From assembly GCF_003938655.1 (NCBI RefSeq), contig NZ_RJJT01000010.1, positions 1 to 64,000 of the forward strand: a DNA stretch of 64,000 bases, in the 5' to 3' direction. The notes under the pieces were generated by a model. It made no database searches, had not been told where the DNA came from, and saw only the letters and a list, made by a program, of their open reading frames with translations. How positions within the stretch are numbered: the first letter of the stretch is position 1; every line of letters begins with the position of its first letter. The position numbers and the translations under genes are program-made. This document shows positions 1-9,462 of this stretch, in pieces. The stretch is from Rhizobium pisi. GTDB lineage: Bacteria > Pseudomonadota > Alphaproteobacteria > Rhizobiales > Rhizobiaceae.

Positions 1-1530
1 GCGGCCTATGCGATGCTCGCCTGCGCCCGGATCGGCGCGGTGCATTCGGTCGTCTTCGGTGGCTTCTCGCCCGAGGCGCTGGCCGGGCGCATCGTCGACT
101 GCGAATCCACCTTCGTCATCACCTGCGACGAAGGCGTGCGCGGCGGCAGGCCCGTGCCACTGAAGGACAATACCGATACTGCAATTCATATTGCGGCACG
201 CCAGCATGTGATCGTGGACAAGGTGCTGGTCGTGCGCCGCACCGGCGGCAAGACCGGCTGGGCGCCCGGCCGCGATCTCTGGCATCATCAGGAGGTCGCC
301 AGCGTGAAGGCGGAATGCCCGCCGGTGAAGATGAAGGCGGAAGATCCGCTCTTCATTCTCTATACATCAGGCTCGACCGGCAAGCCGAAGGGCGTGCTGC
401 ACACGACGGGCGGTTACCTCGTCTACGCCTCGATGACGCATGAATATGTCTTCGACTACCATCATGGCGACGTCTACTGGTGCACGGCCGATGTCGGCTG
501 GGTCACCGGCCACTCCTATATCGTCTATGGGCCGCTTGCGAATTGCGCAACGACGCTGATGTTCGAGGGCGTGCCGAATTTCCCGGATCAGGGCCGGTTC
601 TGGGAAGTCATCGACAAGCACAATGTCAACATCTTCTATACGGCGCCGACGGCGATCCGCTCGCTGATGGGCGCCGGCGACGAATTCGTCACGCGTTCTT
701 CGCGCTCCTCGCTGCGCCTGCTCGGCACGGTCGGAGAGCCGATCAATCCCGAGGCCTGGGAGTGGTATTACAATGTCGTCGGCGACAAACGCTGCCCCGT
801 CATCGATACCTGGTGGCAGACGGAAACCGGCGGTCACATGATCACGCCGCTGCCAGGTGCCACCGATCTGAAACCCGGTTCGGCGACGACGCCGTTCTTC
901 GGCGTCAAGCCGCAACTGGTCGACAATGAGGGCAAGGTGCTGGAAGGCCCAGCCGACGGCAATCTCTGCATCACCGACAGCTGGCCGGGGCAGATGCGTA
1001 CGGTCTACGGCGATCACGAGCGCTTCATCCAGACCTATTTCTCCACCTATAAGGGGAAATATTTCACCGGCGACGGCTGCCGGCGCGATGCGGACGGCTA
1101 TTACTGGATCACGGGCCGCGTCGACGACGTGCTCAATGTCTCGGGCCACCGGCTCGGCACGGCGGAAGTGGAATCCGCCCTCGTTTCGCACAACCTTGTT
1201 TCGGAAGCAGCCGTCGTCGGCTACCCCCATCCGATCAAGGGCCAGGGCATCTATTGCTATGTGACGCTGATGGCCGGTCATGACGGGTCGGACGCGCTTC
1301 GCCAGGACCTCGTGAAACATGTCCGGGCCGAAATCGGCCCGATCGCCGCGCCCGACAAGATCCAGTTCGCGCCCGGCCTGCCGAAGACCCGCTCCGGCAA
1401 GATCATGCGCCGCATCCTGCGCAAGATCGCCGAGGACGATTTCGGCGCGCTTGGCGATACGTCGACGCTTGCCGATCCGGCCGTGGTGGACGATCTGATC
1501 GCCAACCGGCAGAACAAGGCGACCGCCTGA
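1..1530 (+). CDS. acs: acetyl-CoA synthetase, 5'-truncated by the window edge
   Basis: Converts acetate, ATP and CoA to acetyl-CoA through an acetyl-adenylate in the cytoplasm. The frame is open from base 1, so the visible 509 residues are the C-terminal part of a protein that normally has about 650; the ATG at 13 is internal. The AMP-binding loop [11 protein letters not shown] starts near fragment residue 121, and the conserved C-terminal [10 protein letters not shown] segment contains the lysine (fragment residue about 467) that is catalytic and acetylation-controlled in characterised Acs proteins. The WWQTETGG motif is also present. A hairpin terminator follows directly. Identity is certain at family level; the true start lies outside the window. 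Confidence 0.97.
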   Translation, partial: AAYAMLACARIGAVHSVVFGGFSPEALAGRIVDCESTFVITCDEGVRGGRPVPLKDNTDTAIHIAARQHVIVDKVLVVRRTGGKTGWAPGRDLWHHQEVASVKAECPPVKMKAEDPLFILYTSGSTGKPKGVLHTTGGYLVYASMTHEYVFDYHHGDVYWCTADVGWVTGHSYIVYGPLANCATTLMFEGVPNFPDQGRFWEVIDKHNVNIFYTAPTAIRSLMGAGDEFVTRSSRSSLRLLGTVGEPINPEAWEWYYNVVGDKRCPVIDTWWQTETGGHMITPLPGATDLKPGSATTPFFGVKPQLVDNEGKVLEGPADGNLCITDSWPGQMRTVYGDHERFIQTYFSTYKGKYFTGDGCRRDADGYYWITGRVDDVLNVSGHRLGTAEVESALVSHNLVSEAAVVGYPHPIKGQGIYCYVTLMAGHDGSDALRQDLVKHVRAEIGPIAAPDKIQFAPGLPKTRSGKIMRRILRKIAEDDFGALGDTSTLADPAVVDDLIANRQNKATA

Positions 1531-1536
1531 TTAATC

Positions 1537-1562
1537 GAGCCGCTCCTTTCCAGGGGCGGCTC
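1537..1562 (+). terminator. hairpin terminator after acs
   Basis: A 10-bp stem (1537-1546 with 1553-1562, one G-T wobble) closes a 6-base loop, followed by ATTTCTCTC. It lies 6 bases after the acs stop and faces the convergent DUF1674 gene, so it may serve both. Confidence 0.75.
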
Positions 1563-1621
1563 ATTTCTCTCCCGCGCATCGGATGGGGACGCTTGCGTCC
1601 GCCGTCATTGTCAATATTGAC

Positions 1622-1846
1622 TTAGAAATCGATCGCCCGGCCATTGATTTCGTAATCGCCGAAGCGTGCGGGCTCGGCTCCGCCGCGGCCGCCGATCTCC
1701 GCTGGCAATTCCAATGGCTTCTGGTTCTTTCGCCGTTCTTCGGCTTCGGCAAGGGCGCGTTTGGCAGCCGGGGACAGCATCTTGCGCGGCGGCTCCGATC
1801 CCTCGGTTGCCGGGATTTCGCTATTGTCGTTGTCGGCTTCCTGCAT
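1622..1846 (-). CDS. DUF1674 / SdhAF4-like small protein
   Basis: A 74-residue soluble protein with the C-terminal signature of the DUF1674 family: GRGGAEPARFGDYEINGR followed by the terminal DF. In mitochondria this family (SDHAF4/Sdh8) binds the flavinylated SdhA subunit and helps assemble succinate dehydrogenase; a similar role in this bacterium is inference. The N-terminal half is charged and low in complexity, as usual. A frame opens further upstream (to 1893), but the ATG at 1846 gives the normal family length. The gene is convergent with acs and divergent from htpX. Confidence 0.8.
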   Translation of the reverse strand: MQEADNDNSEIPATEGSEPPRKMLSPAAKRALAEAEERRKNQKPLELPAEIGGRGGAEPARFGDYEINGRAIDF

Positions 1847-1956
1847 TGGTTTCTCCTGCCGGAAAACATTGAAAATGGCCGGTGAATAACCAAATCATAG
1901 TGCGCCGGCGCCGTGATTGAAAGCTGCGCCGCCGAAATCGGAGATGGAGATCCGCA

Positions 1957-2913
1957 ATGAACCTCGTTCGCACTGCCATGTTGCTTGCCTTCATGACGGC
2001 GCTTTTCATGTTTGTCGGCTTCCTGATCGGCGGCCGGGCCGGCATGATGATTGCATTCCTCATTGCCGCCGGCATGAATTTCTTCTCCTACTGGAACTCC
2101 GATCGCATGGTGCTTTCGGCCTATCGCGCCCAGGAGGTCGATGAGCGCAACGCGCCGGAATTCTTCCGCATCGTGCGCGATCTCGCCCGCAATGCCGGCC
2201 TGCCGATGCCGAAGGTCTATCTCTACGACAGCCCGCAGCCGAATGCCTTCGCCACCGGCCGCAACCCAGAAAACGCCGCCGTCGCTGCTTCGACAGGCCT
2301 GCTCAGGGCATTATCTCCCGAGGAAGTCGCCGGCGTGATGGCGCATGAGCTTGCCCACATCCAGAACCGCGACACGCTGACCATGACGATCACGGCAACG
2401 CTTGCCGGCGCCATCTCGATGCTCGGTAACTTCGCCTTCTTCTTCGGCGGCAACCGCGAGAACAACAACAATCCGCTCGGCTTCGTCGGCGTCCTCGTGG
2501 CGATGATCGTGGCACCGCTCGCCGCCATGCTGGTGCAGATGGCGATCAGCCGCACGCGCGAATATTCGGCCGACCGCCGCGGCGCCGAGATCTGCGGCAA
2601 TCCGCTCTGGCTCGCTTCGGCGCTCGGCAAGATCGCCCGTGGCGCTGCCCATGTGCCGAACGAGGATGCAGAGCGCAATCCGGCGACGGCGCATATGTTC
2701 ATCATCAATCCGCTTTCCGGCGAGCGCATGGACAATCTGTTTTCTACCCATCCGAACACGGAAAACCGCATCGCCGCGCTGCAGGAGATGGCGCAGGGTG
2801 GCATGAATGTCTCGACGGGACCGGTCCGTGCTGCTAATCCCTCGCGCAAATCGCGCTCTGTTCCGAATACGGGTCGCGGTGGTTCGCAACCGCCAAAAGG
2901 TCCGTGGTCTTGA
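1957..2913 (+). CDS. htpX: HtpX membrane zinc metalloprotease
   Basis: Inner-membrane M48 protease that cleaves misfolded membrane proteins, with its active site on the cytoplasmic side. It has 318 residues. Two hydrophobic segments fill residues about 5-42, the zinc motif HELAH has its histidines at 130 and 134 with the catalytic glutamate at 131, and two further hydrophobic segments lie at about 145-200, followed by the [11 protein letters not shown] segment holding the third ligand. The start has GGAG seven bases upstream. The stop overlaps the GTG start of rsmB by 10 bases, so the two are probably translated from one message. The tail after residue 295 is polar and family-variable. Confidence 0.96.
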   Translation: MNLVRTAMLLAFMTALFMFVGFLIGGRAGMMIAFLIAAGMNFFSYWNSDRMVLSAYRAQEVDERNAPEFFRIVRDLARNAGLPMPKVYLYDSPQPNAFATGRNPENAAVAASTGLLRALSPEEVAGVMAHELAHIQNRDTLTMTITATLAGAISMLGNFAFFFGGNRENNNNPLGFVGVLVAMIVAPLAAMLVQMAISRTREYSADRRGAEICGNPLWLASALGKIARGAAHVPNEDAERNPATAHMFIINPLSGERMDNLFSTHPNTENRIAALQEMAQGGMNVSTGPVRAANPSRKSRSVPNTGRGGSQPPKGPWS

Positions 2914-4292
2914 ATTCAGACGGCACGAAAAAGCCATTCCGCAAGCAGAAAACTCCCGCTCCCCGATCGGCGCCTGATAAGCCCGGCCTGCAGGCGCGGT
3001 CCGCGGCGGCGAAAATCCTCGCTGCCGTCGTCGACCGCAAGCTGCCGCTCGACGGCGCTCTCGATCATGAACACGGCAATCCGGCCTACAAAGCGCTCGG
3101 CGAAGGCGATCGGGCGCTTGTGCGCGCCATCCTGAACACGACGCTGCGCCATCTGCCGCGCATCGATGCGGCAATCGCCTCGCTGCTCGATTCCCCGCTG
3201 CCGGAGGGCGCGCGGGCGCTGCACCATGTTCTCGCGATCGGTGCCGCGCAGATCCTATATCTCGACGTGCCCGATCATTCGGCTGTCGATCTTGCTGTCG
3301 AGCAGGCCAATCTGGATCCGCGCAATCGCCGTTTTGCCAAGCTGGTCAATGCCATCCTCCGCCGTCTCGGCCGCGAGAAGGATAAGGTGCTGGAAGAGAT
3401 CGGCCAGGTTGCGCCGATGCCGGCCTGGTTCATCGCAAGGCTGGAAAAGGCCTATGGACGGGAGACGGCGCTGGCGATTTCGGAATCGCAGCTCGAACCG
3501 GCCGCGATCGATCTGACCGTCAAGTCCGACCCCGAAGGCTGGGCGAAACGACTGAATGGCGTAACCCTGCCCACGGGCGGCGTGCGGCTCGCCGCCTTCG
3601 ACGGCGGCATTCCCTCACTCGAAGGCTTCGACGCGGGGGCGTGGTGGGTGCAGGACGCTGCGGCCAGCATTCCGGCAAAGCTTTTCGGCGATCTCTCCGG
3701 CAAACGTGCCGCCGATCTCTGCGCCGCGCCCGGCGGCAAGACGGCGCAGCTGATCCTTGCCGGCGCCGCGGTGACCGCGCTTGACCAATCGGAAAGCCGG
3801 CTAAGGCGGTTGCGGTCGAATCTCGACCGGCTTGGCCTCGAGGCGGAGACGATCGCGGCGGACCTGACGAAATTCGAGCCGGCGGAGCGCTTCGATGCGA
3901 TCCTGCTCGATGCCCCCTGCTCTTCCACCGGCACCACACGACGCCATCCGGACGTGCTTTGGACCAAAGGACCCGAGGATATCGCCAGACTGGCGGCGCT
4001 GCAGGAACGGTTGCTGCGTCATGCGCTGACATTGCTGAAGCCGGGCGGCACGCTGGTTTTCTCCAATTGTTCGCTCGATCCCGCCGAAGGCGAAGAGGTC
4101 GTCGCCCGTGTTCTCTCCGATACGCATGGGGTCGAGCGCCTTCCGATCGCTGCAGGAGATTGGCCAGGCCTTGAAGCGGCGATCACGCCGCTTGGCGAAT
4201 TCCGCACGCTTCCGACCATGCTGAAGATGCACAACGGCATCGCCTCCGGTCTCGATGGCTTTTATGCAGCGGTGCTGCGGCGGACAGTTTAA
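2904..4292 (+). CDS. rsmB: 16S rRNA m5C967 methyltransferase RsmB (Fmu/Sun)
   Basis: Transfers a methyl group from S-adenosylmethionine to C5 of a cytosine in 16S rRNA (C967 in E. coli). The 462-residue protein has an N-terminal NusB-like RNA-binding domain (about residues 15-150) and a Rossmann methyltransferase domain. SAM motif [14 protein letters not shown], begins near residue 270. The two cysteines of the m5C mechanism are in DAPCSSTGT (about 339) and [12 protein letters not shown] (about 388). The GTG start overlaps the end of htpX in another frame; no alternative ATG precedes the NusB-like domain. RsmB is the closest match, although other NOL1/NOP2/Sun paralogues share these motifs. 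Confidence 0.92.
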   Translation: MVLNSDGTKKPFRKQKTPAPRSAPDKPGLQARSAAAKILAAVVDRKLPLDGALDHEHGNPAYKALGEGDRALVRAILNTTLRHLPRIDAAIASLLDSPLPEGARALHHVLAIGAAQILYLDVPDHSAVDLAVEQANLDPRNRRFAKLVNAILRRLGREKDKVLEEIGQVAPMPAWFIARLEKAYGRETALAISESQLEPAAIDLTVKSDPEGWAKRLNGVTLPTGGVRLAAFDGGIPSLEGFDAGAWWVQDAAASIPAKLFGDLSGKRAADLCAAPGGKTAQLILAGAAVTALDQSESRLRRLRSNLDRLGLEAETIAADLTKFEPAERFDAILLDAPCSSTGTTRRHPDVLWTKGPEDIARLAALQERLLRHALTLLKPGGTLVFSNCSLDPAEGEEVVARVLSDTHGVERLPIAAGDWPGLEAAITPLGEFRTLPTMLKMHNGIASGLDGFYAAVLRRTV

Positions 4293-4505
4293 CGGCAGGT
4301 CAGAGCGCGTCGCGGCGAACCTGCACCAGCAGGTCGCTTCCAATTCTCATGTCGGTAAGCGGCCTCTCAAAATCCCTGCAGAATTTGGGATGACACAGTT
4401 TAATTTGCGTATATTCGAACGTTGTCACGAATTAATTCATTGTGGGCGATGAAATCGGCCGCTTTTCACCTATTCTTAACCACGAGGGTCAATAGACAAT
4501 AGAAT

Positions 4506-6179
4506 ATGCAGTCCGGTCGGCGTTTTGCGAGCATGTATGTTCGGGAGGCTTGGCGGCGCGCCTTGCGCCGCGTCGCGTTGCTGCGCCTGAAGCTCTTCCG
4601 TCATTCGACCAAGGCACCGGAGCGCCTGATTGTCGCGCCGACCGATCTTCGCAGCATCGATCCGCATGTGGCAGACGAGATCCTCAACGGACGTTTTCTG
4701 TTGGCCGGGCGGATGCTCGAAACCAACGGGAAATCGCCTTTCACCTTCACCCTGCCCTCTCGCCCGTTCGCGACCCGCCTTCATAGTTTCGGCTGGTTGC
4801 GGCACATGCGGGCGAACAAGACGGAGCGCAGCTCGGCCGCCGCCCGGGCGATCGTCGACAGCTGGCTTTCCATCCACGCCGGCCGCATGGAGGGGATTGC
4901 CTGGGAAATCGATGTGACGGCCCAGCGCGTCATCGCCTGGCTGTCGCATTCGCCTGTCGTGCTGCAGAACGCCGATCGCGGATTTTATCGCCGCTTCATG
5001 AAATCGCTGGCGTTCCAAGTCCGGTTCCTGCATCGCATGGCGCCGTTCACCCTCGGCGGCCTGGAACTGTTTCGGCTGCGCATCGCGCTTGCCATGGCTT
5101 CCGTTGCCATGCCGACCCGCGCATCCACGCTCAAACGGGCGGCCCAAGCGCTTGACCGCGAATTCGATAGCCAGATTCTCCCGGACGGCGGGCATATCTC
5201 GCGCAATCCGCGCGTCGGCCTGGAATTGCTGCTCGATCTGCTGCCGCTGAGGCAGACCTATGTCAATCTCGGCCATGACCTGCCGCAGAAGCTGATCTCC
5301 GGCATCGATCGCATGTATCCGGCGTTACGGTTCTTTCGCCACCAGGACGGGGATCTGGCGCTCTTCAACGGGGCGACTTCCACGCTCGCAAACGAGCTGA
5401 TGTCCGTGCTGCGATATGACGAGACCGCCGGCCAGCCGTTCAAGGCTCTGCCGCAATCGCGCTATCAGCGGCTTGCCGGGGGAAAGACGGTGATCATTGC
5501 CGATACCGGAACGCCGCCTTCAGGAGGCGCGCGGCGCACCGCCCATGCCGGCAGCCTCTCCTTCGAGATGTCGTCCGGCCGCCATCGCTTCATCGTCAAT
5601 TCGGGCTCGCCGAAGTTTGCCGGGTATCGTTATGTCCAGATGGCGCGCACCACGGCGGCGCATTCGACCGTCATTCTCAACGACACCTCATCCAGCCGTT
5701 TTTCGCCCTCGCCCTTCCTCGGTCACGCGGTCACCGAGCCGGTCAAGACCGTCACCGTCGAACGCGCCGAAACCGAGGACGGACGTGACGGCATCAAGCT
5801 CAGCCATGACGGATATCTCAGGGTGTTCGGGGTGCTGCACGAACGTGAGCTGACTCTCAATGCCGCAGGCTCGATCGTAACGGGCCGTGATCGGCTCGTC
5901 GTCCGGGAAGGATATGAAAGTGACGAGCCCCTGAAGGCTGTCGCCCGTTTTCATATCCATCCCTCGATCGCCCTGCATCAGAGTGACGGGGAATCGGTGA
6001 TGCTGACGGCGCCGGACGGTGAAAGCTGGTTGTTTTCCGCGCCCGGCAATGAAGTGCTGATTACCGAGGACATCTTCTTTGCCGACAGCTCCGGCATTTG
6101 CGGTTCGGACCAGATCGAGATCGACTTCGATCTCGCGGAGAAGACGGAAATCCGTTGGTTCCTGTCCCGCAGGGGCTAG
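4506..6179 (+). CDS. heparinase II/III family protein
   Basis: A 557-residue protein of the heparinase II/III-like family, whose characterised members are polysaccharide lyases for uronate-containing glycans. The N-terminal two thirds are alpha-helical and rich in arginine and aromatic residues (alpha-toroid-like). The C-terminal part, from about residue 310, is the beta-rich Hepar_II_III domain, with the recognisable segments FEMSSGRHRFIVNSGSP, MARTTAAHSTVILND and RFHIHPS. No signal peptide is visible, which is common in the rhizobial members found between rsmB and purH. The substrate is unknown; a role in cell-surface polysaccharide turnover is inference. No strong ribosome binding site precedes the ATG at 4506, and a start at 4533 is possible. 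Confidence 0.85.
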   Translation: MQSGRRFASMYVREAWRRALRRVALLRLKLFRHSTKAPERLIVAPTDLRSIDPHVADEILNGRFLLAGRMLETNGKSPFTFTLPSRPFATRLHSFGWLRHMRANKTERSSAAARAIVDSWLSIHAGRMEGIAWEIDVTAQRVIAWLSHSPVVLQNADRGFYRRFMKSLAFQVRFLHRMAPFTLGGLELFRLRIALAMASVAMPTRASTLKRAAQALDREFDSQILPDGGHISRNPRVGLELLLDLLPLRQTYVNLGHDLPQKLISGIDRMYPALRFFRHQDGDLALFNGATSTLANELMSVLRYDETAGQPFKALPQSRYQRLAGGKTVIIADTGTPPSGGARRTAHAGSLSFEMSSGRHRFIVNSGSPKFAGYRYVQMARTTAAHSTVILNDTSSSRFSPSPFLGHAVTEPVKTVTVERAETEDGRDGIKLSHDGYLRVFGVLHERELTLNAAGSIVTGRDRLVVREGYESDEPLKAVARFHIHPSIALHQSDGESVMLTAPDGESWLFSAPGNEVLITEDIFFADSSGICGSDQIEIDFDLAEKTEIRWFLSRRG

Positions 6180-6387
6180 ATACGGATGATTTTAGGTCGG
6201 CCGGCCACAATCTGAATCCACATTTTAAATCAATGAAATGGAGTATAATGACGCCCGAAAGCCACGCACGGTTTTCGGCATCGTCCCTTCACACCTGTTT
6301 GCGCGGCGGCAAAGCTGTGCTAACGCGGCGCCAGCATGCGGACGTCCTTTTGCGGATGTCTCCCGAAGCCCGAACGGAGAAGGTTTC

Positions 6388-8004
6388 ATGGCCGTCATTT
6401 CCAAGAAGATCCCCGCCCCCGACAAGGTCGAAATCAAGACCGCGCTCCTCTCCGTCTTCGACAAGACCGGAATTGTCGAGCTCGCCCGCACATTGTCCGC
6501 AAGAGGCGTGCGGCTGCTGTCGACCGGCGGCACCTACAAGGCGATCGCGGCTGCCGGCCTTGCCGTCACCGATGTCTCTGAGATCACCGGCTTTCCCGAA
6601 ATCATGGACGGGCGCGTCAAGACGCTGCATCCGACCGTGCATGGCGGTCTTCTGGCGATTCGCGACGATGGCGAGCATCAGGAGGCGATGAAGAAGCATG
6701 GCATCGAGGCGATCGACCTCGCCGTCATCAACCTTTATCCTTTCGAAGAAGTGCGCGCGGCCGGCGGCGATTATCCGACGACCGTCGAGAATATCGACAT
6801 CGGCGGCCCGGCAATGATCCGCGCGTCGGCCAAGAATCATGCCTATGTGACGATCCTGACTGATCCGGCTGACTATGCCGAGTTCCTGGAGCAGCTTTCT
6901 GCGGATGCCGGCAAGACCGTCTATACCTTCCGCCAGCGTATGGCCGCCAAGGCCTATGCCCGCACCGCTGCCTATGACGCTGTGATTTCCAACTGGTTTG
7001 CCGAGGCGCTGTCGATCGACACGCCGCGCCATCGCGTCATCGGCGGCGTGCTGAAGGAAGAGATGCGCTACGGTGAAAACCCGCACCAGAAGGCGGCCTT
7101 CTACCTGACCGGCGAGAAGCGGCCGGGCGTTTCGACGGCCGCCCTTCTCCAGGGCAAGCAGCTCTCCTACAACAATATCAACGATACCGACGCTGCTTAT
7201 GAGCTCGTCGCCGAGTTCCTGCCGGAGAAGGCTCCGGCCTGCGCCATCATCAAGCATGCCAACCCCTGCGGTGTCGCTACCGGATCGAGCCTGGTCGAAG
7301 CCTATCGGCGGGCCCTCGCCTGCGATTCCGTTTCGGCCTTCGGCGGCATCATCGCGCTGAACCGGACGCTCGATGCCGAAACGGCCGAGGAGATCGTCAA
7401 GCTCTTCACCGAGGTGATCATCGCACCTGATGTGACCGAGGAGGCAAAGGCAATCGTCGCCCGCAAGCCGAACCTGCGGCTGCTGTCTGCCGGCGGCCTG
7501 CCGGATCCGCGCATCGCAGGTTTGACAGCCAAGACCGTTTCCGGCGGCCTGCTTGTGCAGAGCCGTGACAACGGCATGGTCGAGGATCTGGAGCTCAAGG
7601 TCGTCACCAAGCGCCCGCCGACGGCGCAGGAGCTTGATGACATGAAGTTTGCCTTCAAGGTCGGTAAGCATGTGAAATCGAATGCCGTGGTCTATGCCAA
7701 GGACGGCCAGACCGCCGGCATCGGCGCCGGTCAGATGAGCCGGGTCGATTCCGCCCGCATCGCGGCTCTGAAGGCTGAAGAGGCCGCCAAGGCGCTCGGC
7801 CTTATGGTCCCAATGACGCGTGGTTCGGCGGTTGCCTCCGAAGCCTTTCTGCCTTTTGCCGACGGTCTTCTGTCGATGATTGCAGCAGGAGCCACGGCGG
7901 TCATCCAGCCGGGCGGCTCGATGCGCGACCAGGAGGTCATCGATGCCGCCAACGAACATGGCGTGGCGATGGTCTTCACCGGCATGCGCCATTTCCGGCA
8001 CTGA
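6388..8004 (+). CDS. purH: bifunctional AICAR formyltransferase / IMP cyclohydrolase
   Basis: Catalyses the last two steps of purine synthesis: formylation of AICAR with 10-formyl-tetrahydrofolate, then ring closure to IMP. The 538-residue length is typical. The N-terminal MGS-like cyclohydrolase domain (about 15-150) carries LLSTGGT and GRVKTLHP. The formyltransferase domain carries KHANPCG with the catalytic lysine and histidine at 289 and 290. The ATG at 6388 follows GGAGAAGG; the frame extends upstream to 6238 but that part lacks family similarity. The leader of about 150 bases contains a 7-bp hairpin at 6341-6360; I could not match it to a known riboswitch. Confidence 0.97.
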   Translation: MAVISKKIPAPDKVEIKTALLSVFDKTGIVELARTLSARGVRLLSTGGTYKAIAAAGLAVTDVSEITGFPEIMDGRVKTLHPTVHGGLLAIRDDGEHQEAMKKHGIEAIDLAVINLYPFEEVRAAGGDYPTTVENIDIGGPAMIRASAKNHAYVTILTDPADYAEFLEQLSADAGKTVYTFRQRMAAKAYARTAAYDAVISNWFAEALSIDTPRHRVIGGVLKEEMRYGENPHQKAAFYLTGEKRPGVSTAALLQGKQLSYNNINDTDAAYELVAEFLPEKAPACAIIKHANPCGVATGSSLVEAYRRALACDSVSAFGGIIALNRTLDAETAEEIVKLFTEVIIAPDVTEEAKAIVARKPNLRLLSAGGLPDPRIAGLTAKTVSGGLLVQSRDNGMVEDLELKVVTKRPPTAQELDDMKFAFKVGKHVKSNAVVYAKDGQTAGIGAGQMSRVDSARIAALKAEEAAKALGLMVPMTRGSAVASEAFLPFADGLLSMIAAGATAVIQPGGSMRDQEVIDAANEHGVAMVFTGMRHFRH

Positions 8005-8050
8005 TCGGGCGCAGGCCACCCGCGTTATCCGGCCCGGGCAGGGCTTATCC

Positions 8051-9439
8051 CTATGCCCGATCGGCCGGATAGGGCGTGCGGATGAGGAGCACCAGTCCGC
8101 CGGCGAGGAAGAGGATCAGCGTTGACATTCCGAGCCGCGACGATCCGCTCATATAGGTCACCAGCGAGAAGAGCAGCGTTGCCATGAAACTCGTGGCACG
8201 CCCTGAAAGCGCGTAGATGCCGAAGTAGCGGCCGGCCTCCTCCAGGCTGACGCTGCGGGCGAGATAGGAGCGCGACGAGGCCTGCACCGGCCCGAAGGCG
8301 AGCCCGATCAGCAGGCCGTAGAGAATATAGGCCTTTTCCGCCGCGGTGCCGAACAGACCGCCGGAATCCGCCGTCGGCAACGGCATCAGCCCGAAAAGGG
8401 TATAGCCCGGTCCTGTCGAAATGATGCCGACGGTGGCGAGAAGCAGCATGGTCAGGCTGATGACGACTGTCGCCTTCGAGCCGATGCCCTTGTCGATCCG
8501 GCCGGCGACCAGGCAGCCGAGGATCGCGACGACGTTCAGGATGATGCCGTAGATACCGATCTCGATTGTCGCCCAGCCGAACATGCCGGCGGCAAAAACG
8601 CCGCCGAGGATCAGCAGGCCGTTGACCCCGTCCTGGTAGATCATGCGGGCGATGAGGAATTTCAGGATGCCGCGGCGCTCTTTGAGTTCATCGAGCGTGT
8701 TTCTGAGTTCCCGCAAGCCGGAGCGGACGGCAGTGCGGAAGGGAAGACCTCTGCCGACATCCGGGGTGAAGAGGAACATCGGCAGGATGAAGATCAGGTA
8801 CCAGACGGCCGAGATTGGCCCGGTGATGCGCGCATCCTCACCGGTCTTAGGATCGAGGCCGAAAAGCGGGTCGAGGCCCAGGATGGTCTTCCCGCTCTCG
8901 GGGCTTGCCGCCAAGAGCGTGACGACTGATATGAGTACGATCATACCGCCGAGATAGCCGAGCCCCCAGGCTGTGTTGGAGAGCTTGCCGATCTCATCCC
9001 TGGGGACGAGGCGTGGCATCATCGAATCGTTGAAGACGATCGAAAACTCCGCCGAGATCGAGGCGAGGATCATGAAGATCACGGGATAGAGGACCGGCGA
9101 GCCGGGGGCTGCGAACCATAGGCAGAAAAGGCTCGCGATCTTGATGACGGCGAAGAAGCCGATCCAGGGCTTGCGGGAGCCGGACTGGTCGGCGATCGAG
9201 CCGAGAACGGGCGAAAGCACGGCGATGATCACAGAGGAGATCGTCGCCATGTTGCTCCACGTCGTCTGGGCGGAAACCGGGTCAGCGGTCAGGCGCGCGA
9301 CGAAGTAAGGTCCGAAGATGAAGGTAGTGACCACGGTGAAAAAAGGCTGGGCCGCCCAGTCGAAGAACATCCACCCCCAGATGCCCTTCTCCGTGGCCTT
9401 TGGCGGCTGTGTTCCTGTCCAGTCAATGCGATTCAACAT
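8051..9439 (-). CDS. MFS transporter of the UMF1/Atg22-like family
   Basis: A 462-residue, roughly 12-helix membrane protein. The N-terminus WGWMFFDWAAQPFFTVV and the later GLAFGPVQASSRSYLAR segment are characteristic of the UMF1 branch of the major facilitator superfamily, named for yeast Atg22, a vacuolar amino-acid effluxer. The substrate of bacterial members is unknown. The ATG at 9439 has AAGGAG just upstream; a GTG at 9466 in the same frame would make it overlap the upstream glutamate dehydrogenase. The gene starts within 30 bases of the gdh stop on the same strand, so co-transcription is likely and an amino-acid-related substrate is tempting, but that is inference. It is convergent with purH. 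Confidence 0.82.
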   Translation of the reverse strand: MLNRIDWTGTQPPKATEKGIWGWMFFDWAAQPFFTVVTTFIFGPYFVARLTADPVSAQTTWSNMATISSVIIAVLSPVLGSIADQSGSRKPWIGFFAVIKIASLFCLWFAAPGSPVLYPVIFMILASISAEFSIVFNDSMMPRLVPRDEIGKLSNTAWGLGYLGGMIVLISVVTLLAASPESGKTILGLDPLFGLDPKTGEDARITGPISAVWYLIFILPMFLFTPDVGRGLPFRTAVRSGLRELRNTLDELKERRGILKFLIARMIYQDGVNGLLILGGVFAAGMFGWATIEIGIYGIILNVVAILGCLVAGRIDKGIGSKATVVISLTMLLLATVGIISTGPGYTLFGLMPLPTADSGGLFGTAAEKAYILYGLLIGLAFGPVQASSRSYLARSVSLEEAGRYFGIYALSGRATSFMATLLFSLVTYMSGSSRLGMSTLILFLAGGLVLLIRTPYPADRA

Positions 9440-9462
9440 CCGCTCCTTTTTCGCGGACTGTC

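Noticed and set aside
6240-6387. Possible riboswitch (ZTP type) before purH
   Set aside because: I looked for the conserved pfl/ZTP elements and did not find them; only a 7-bp hairpin is present.
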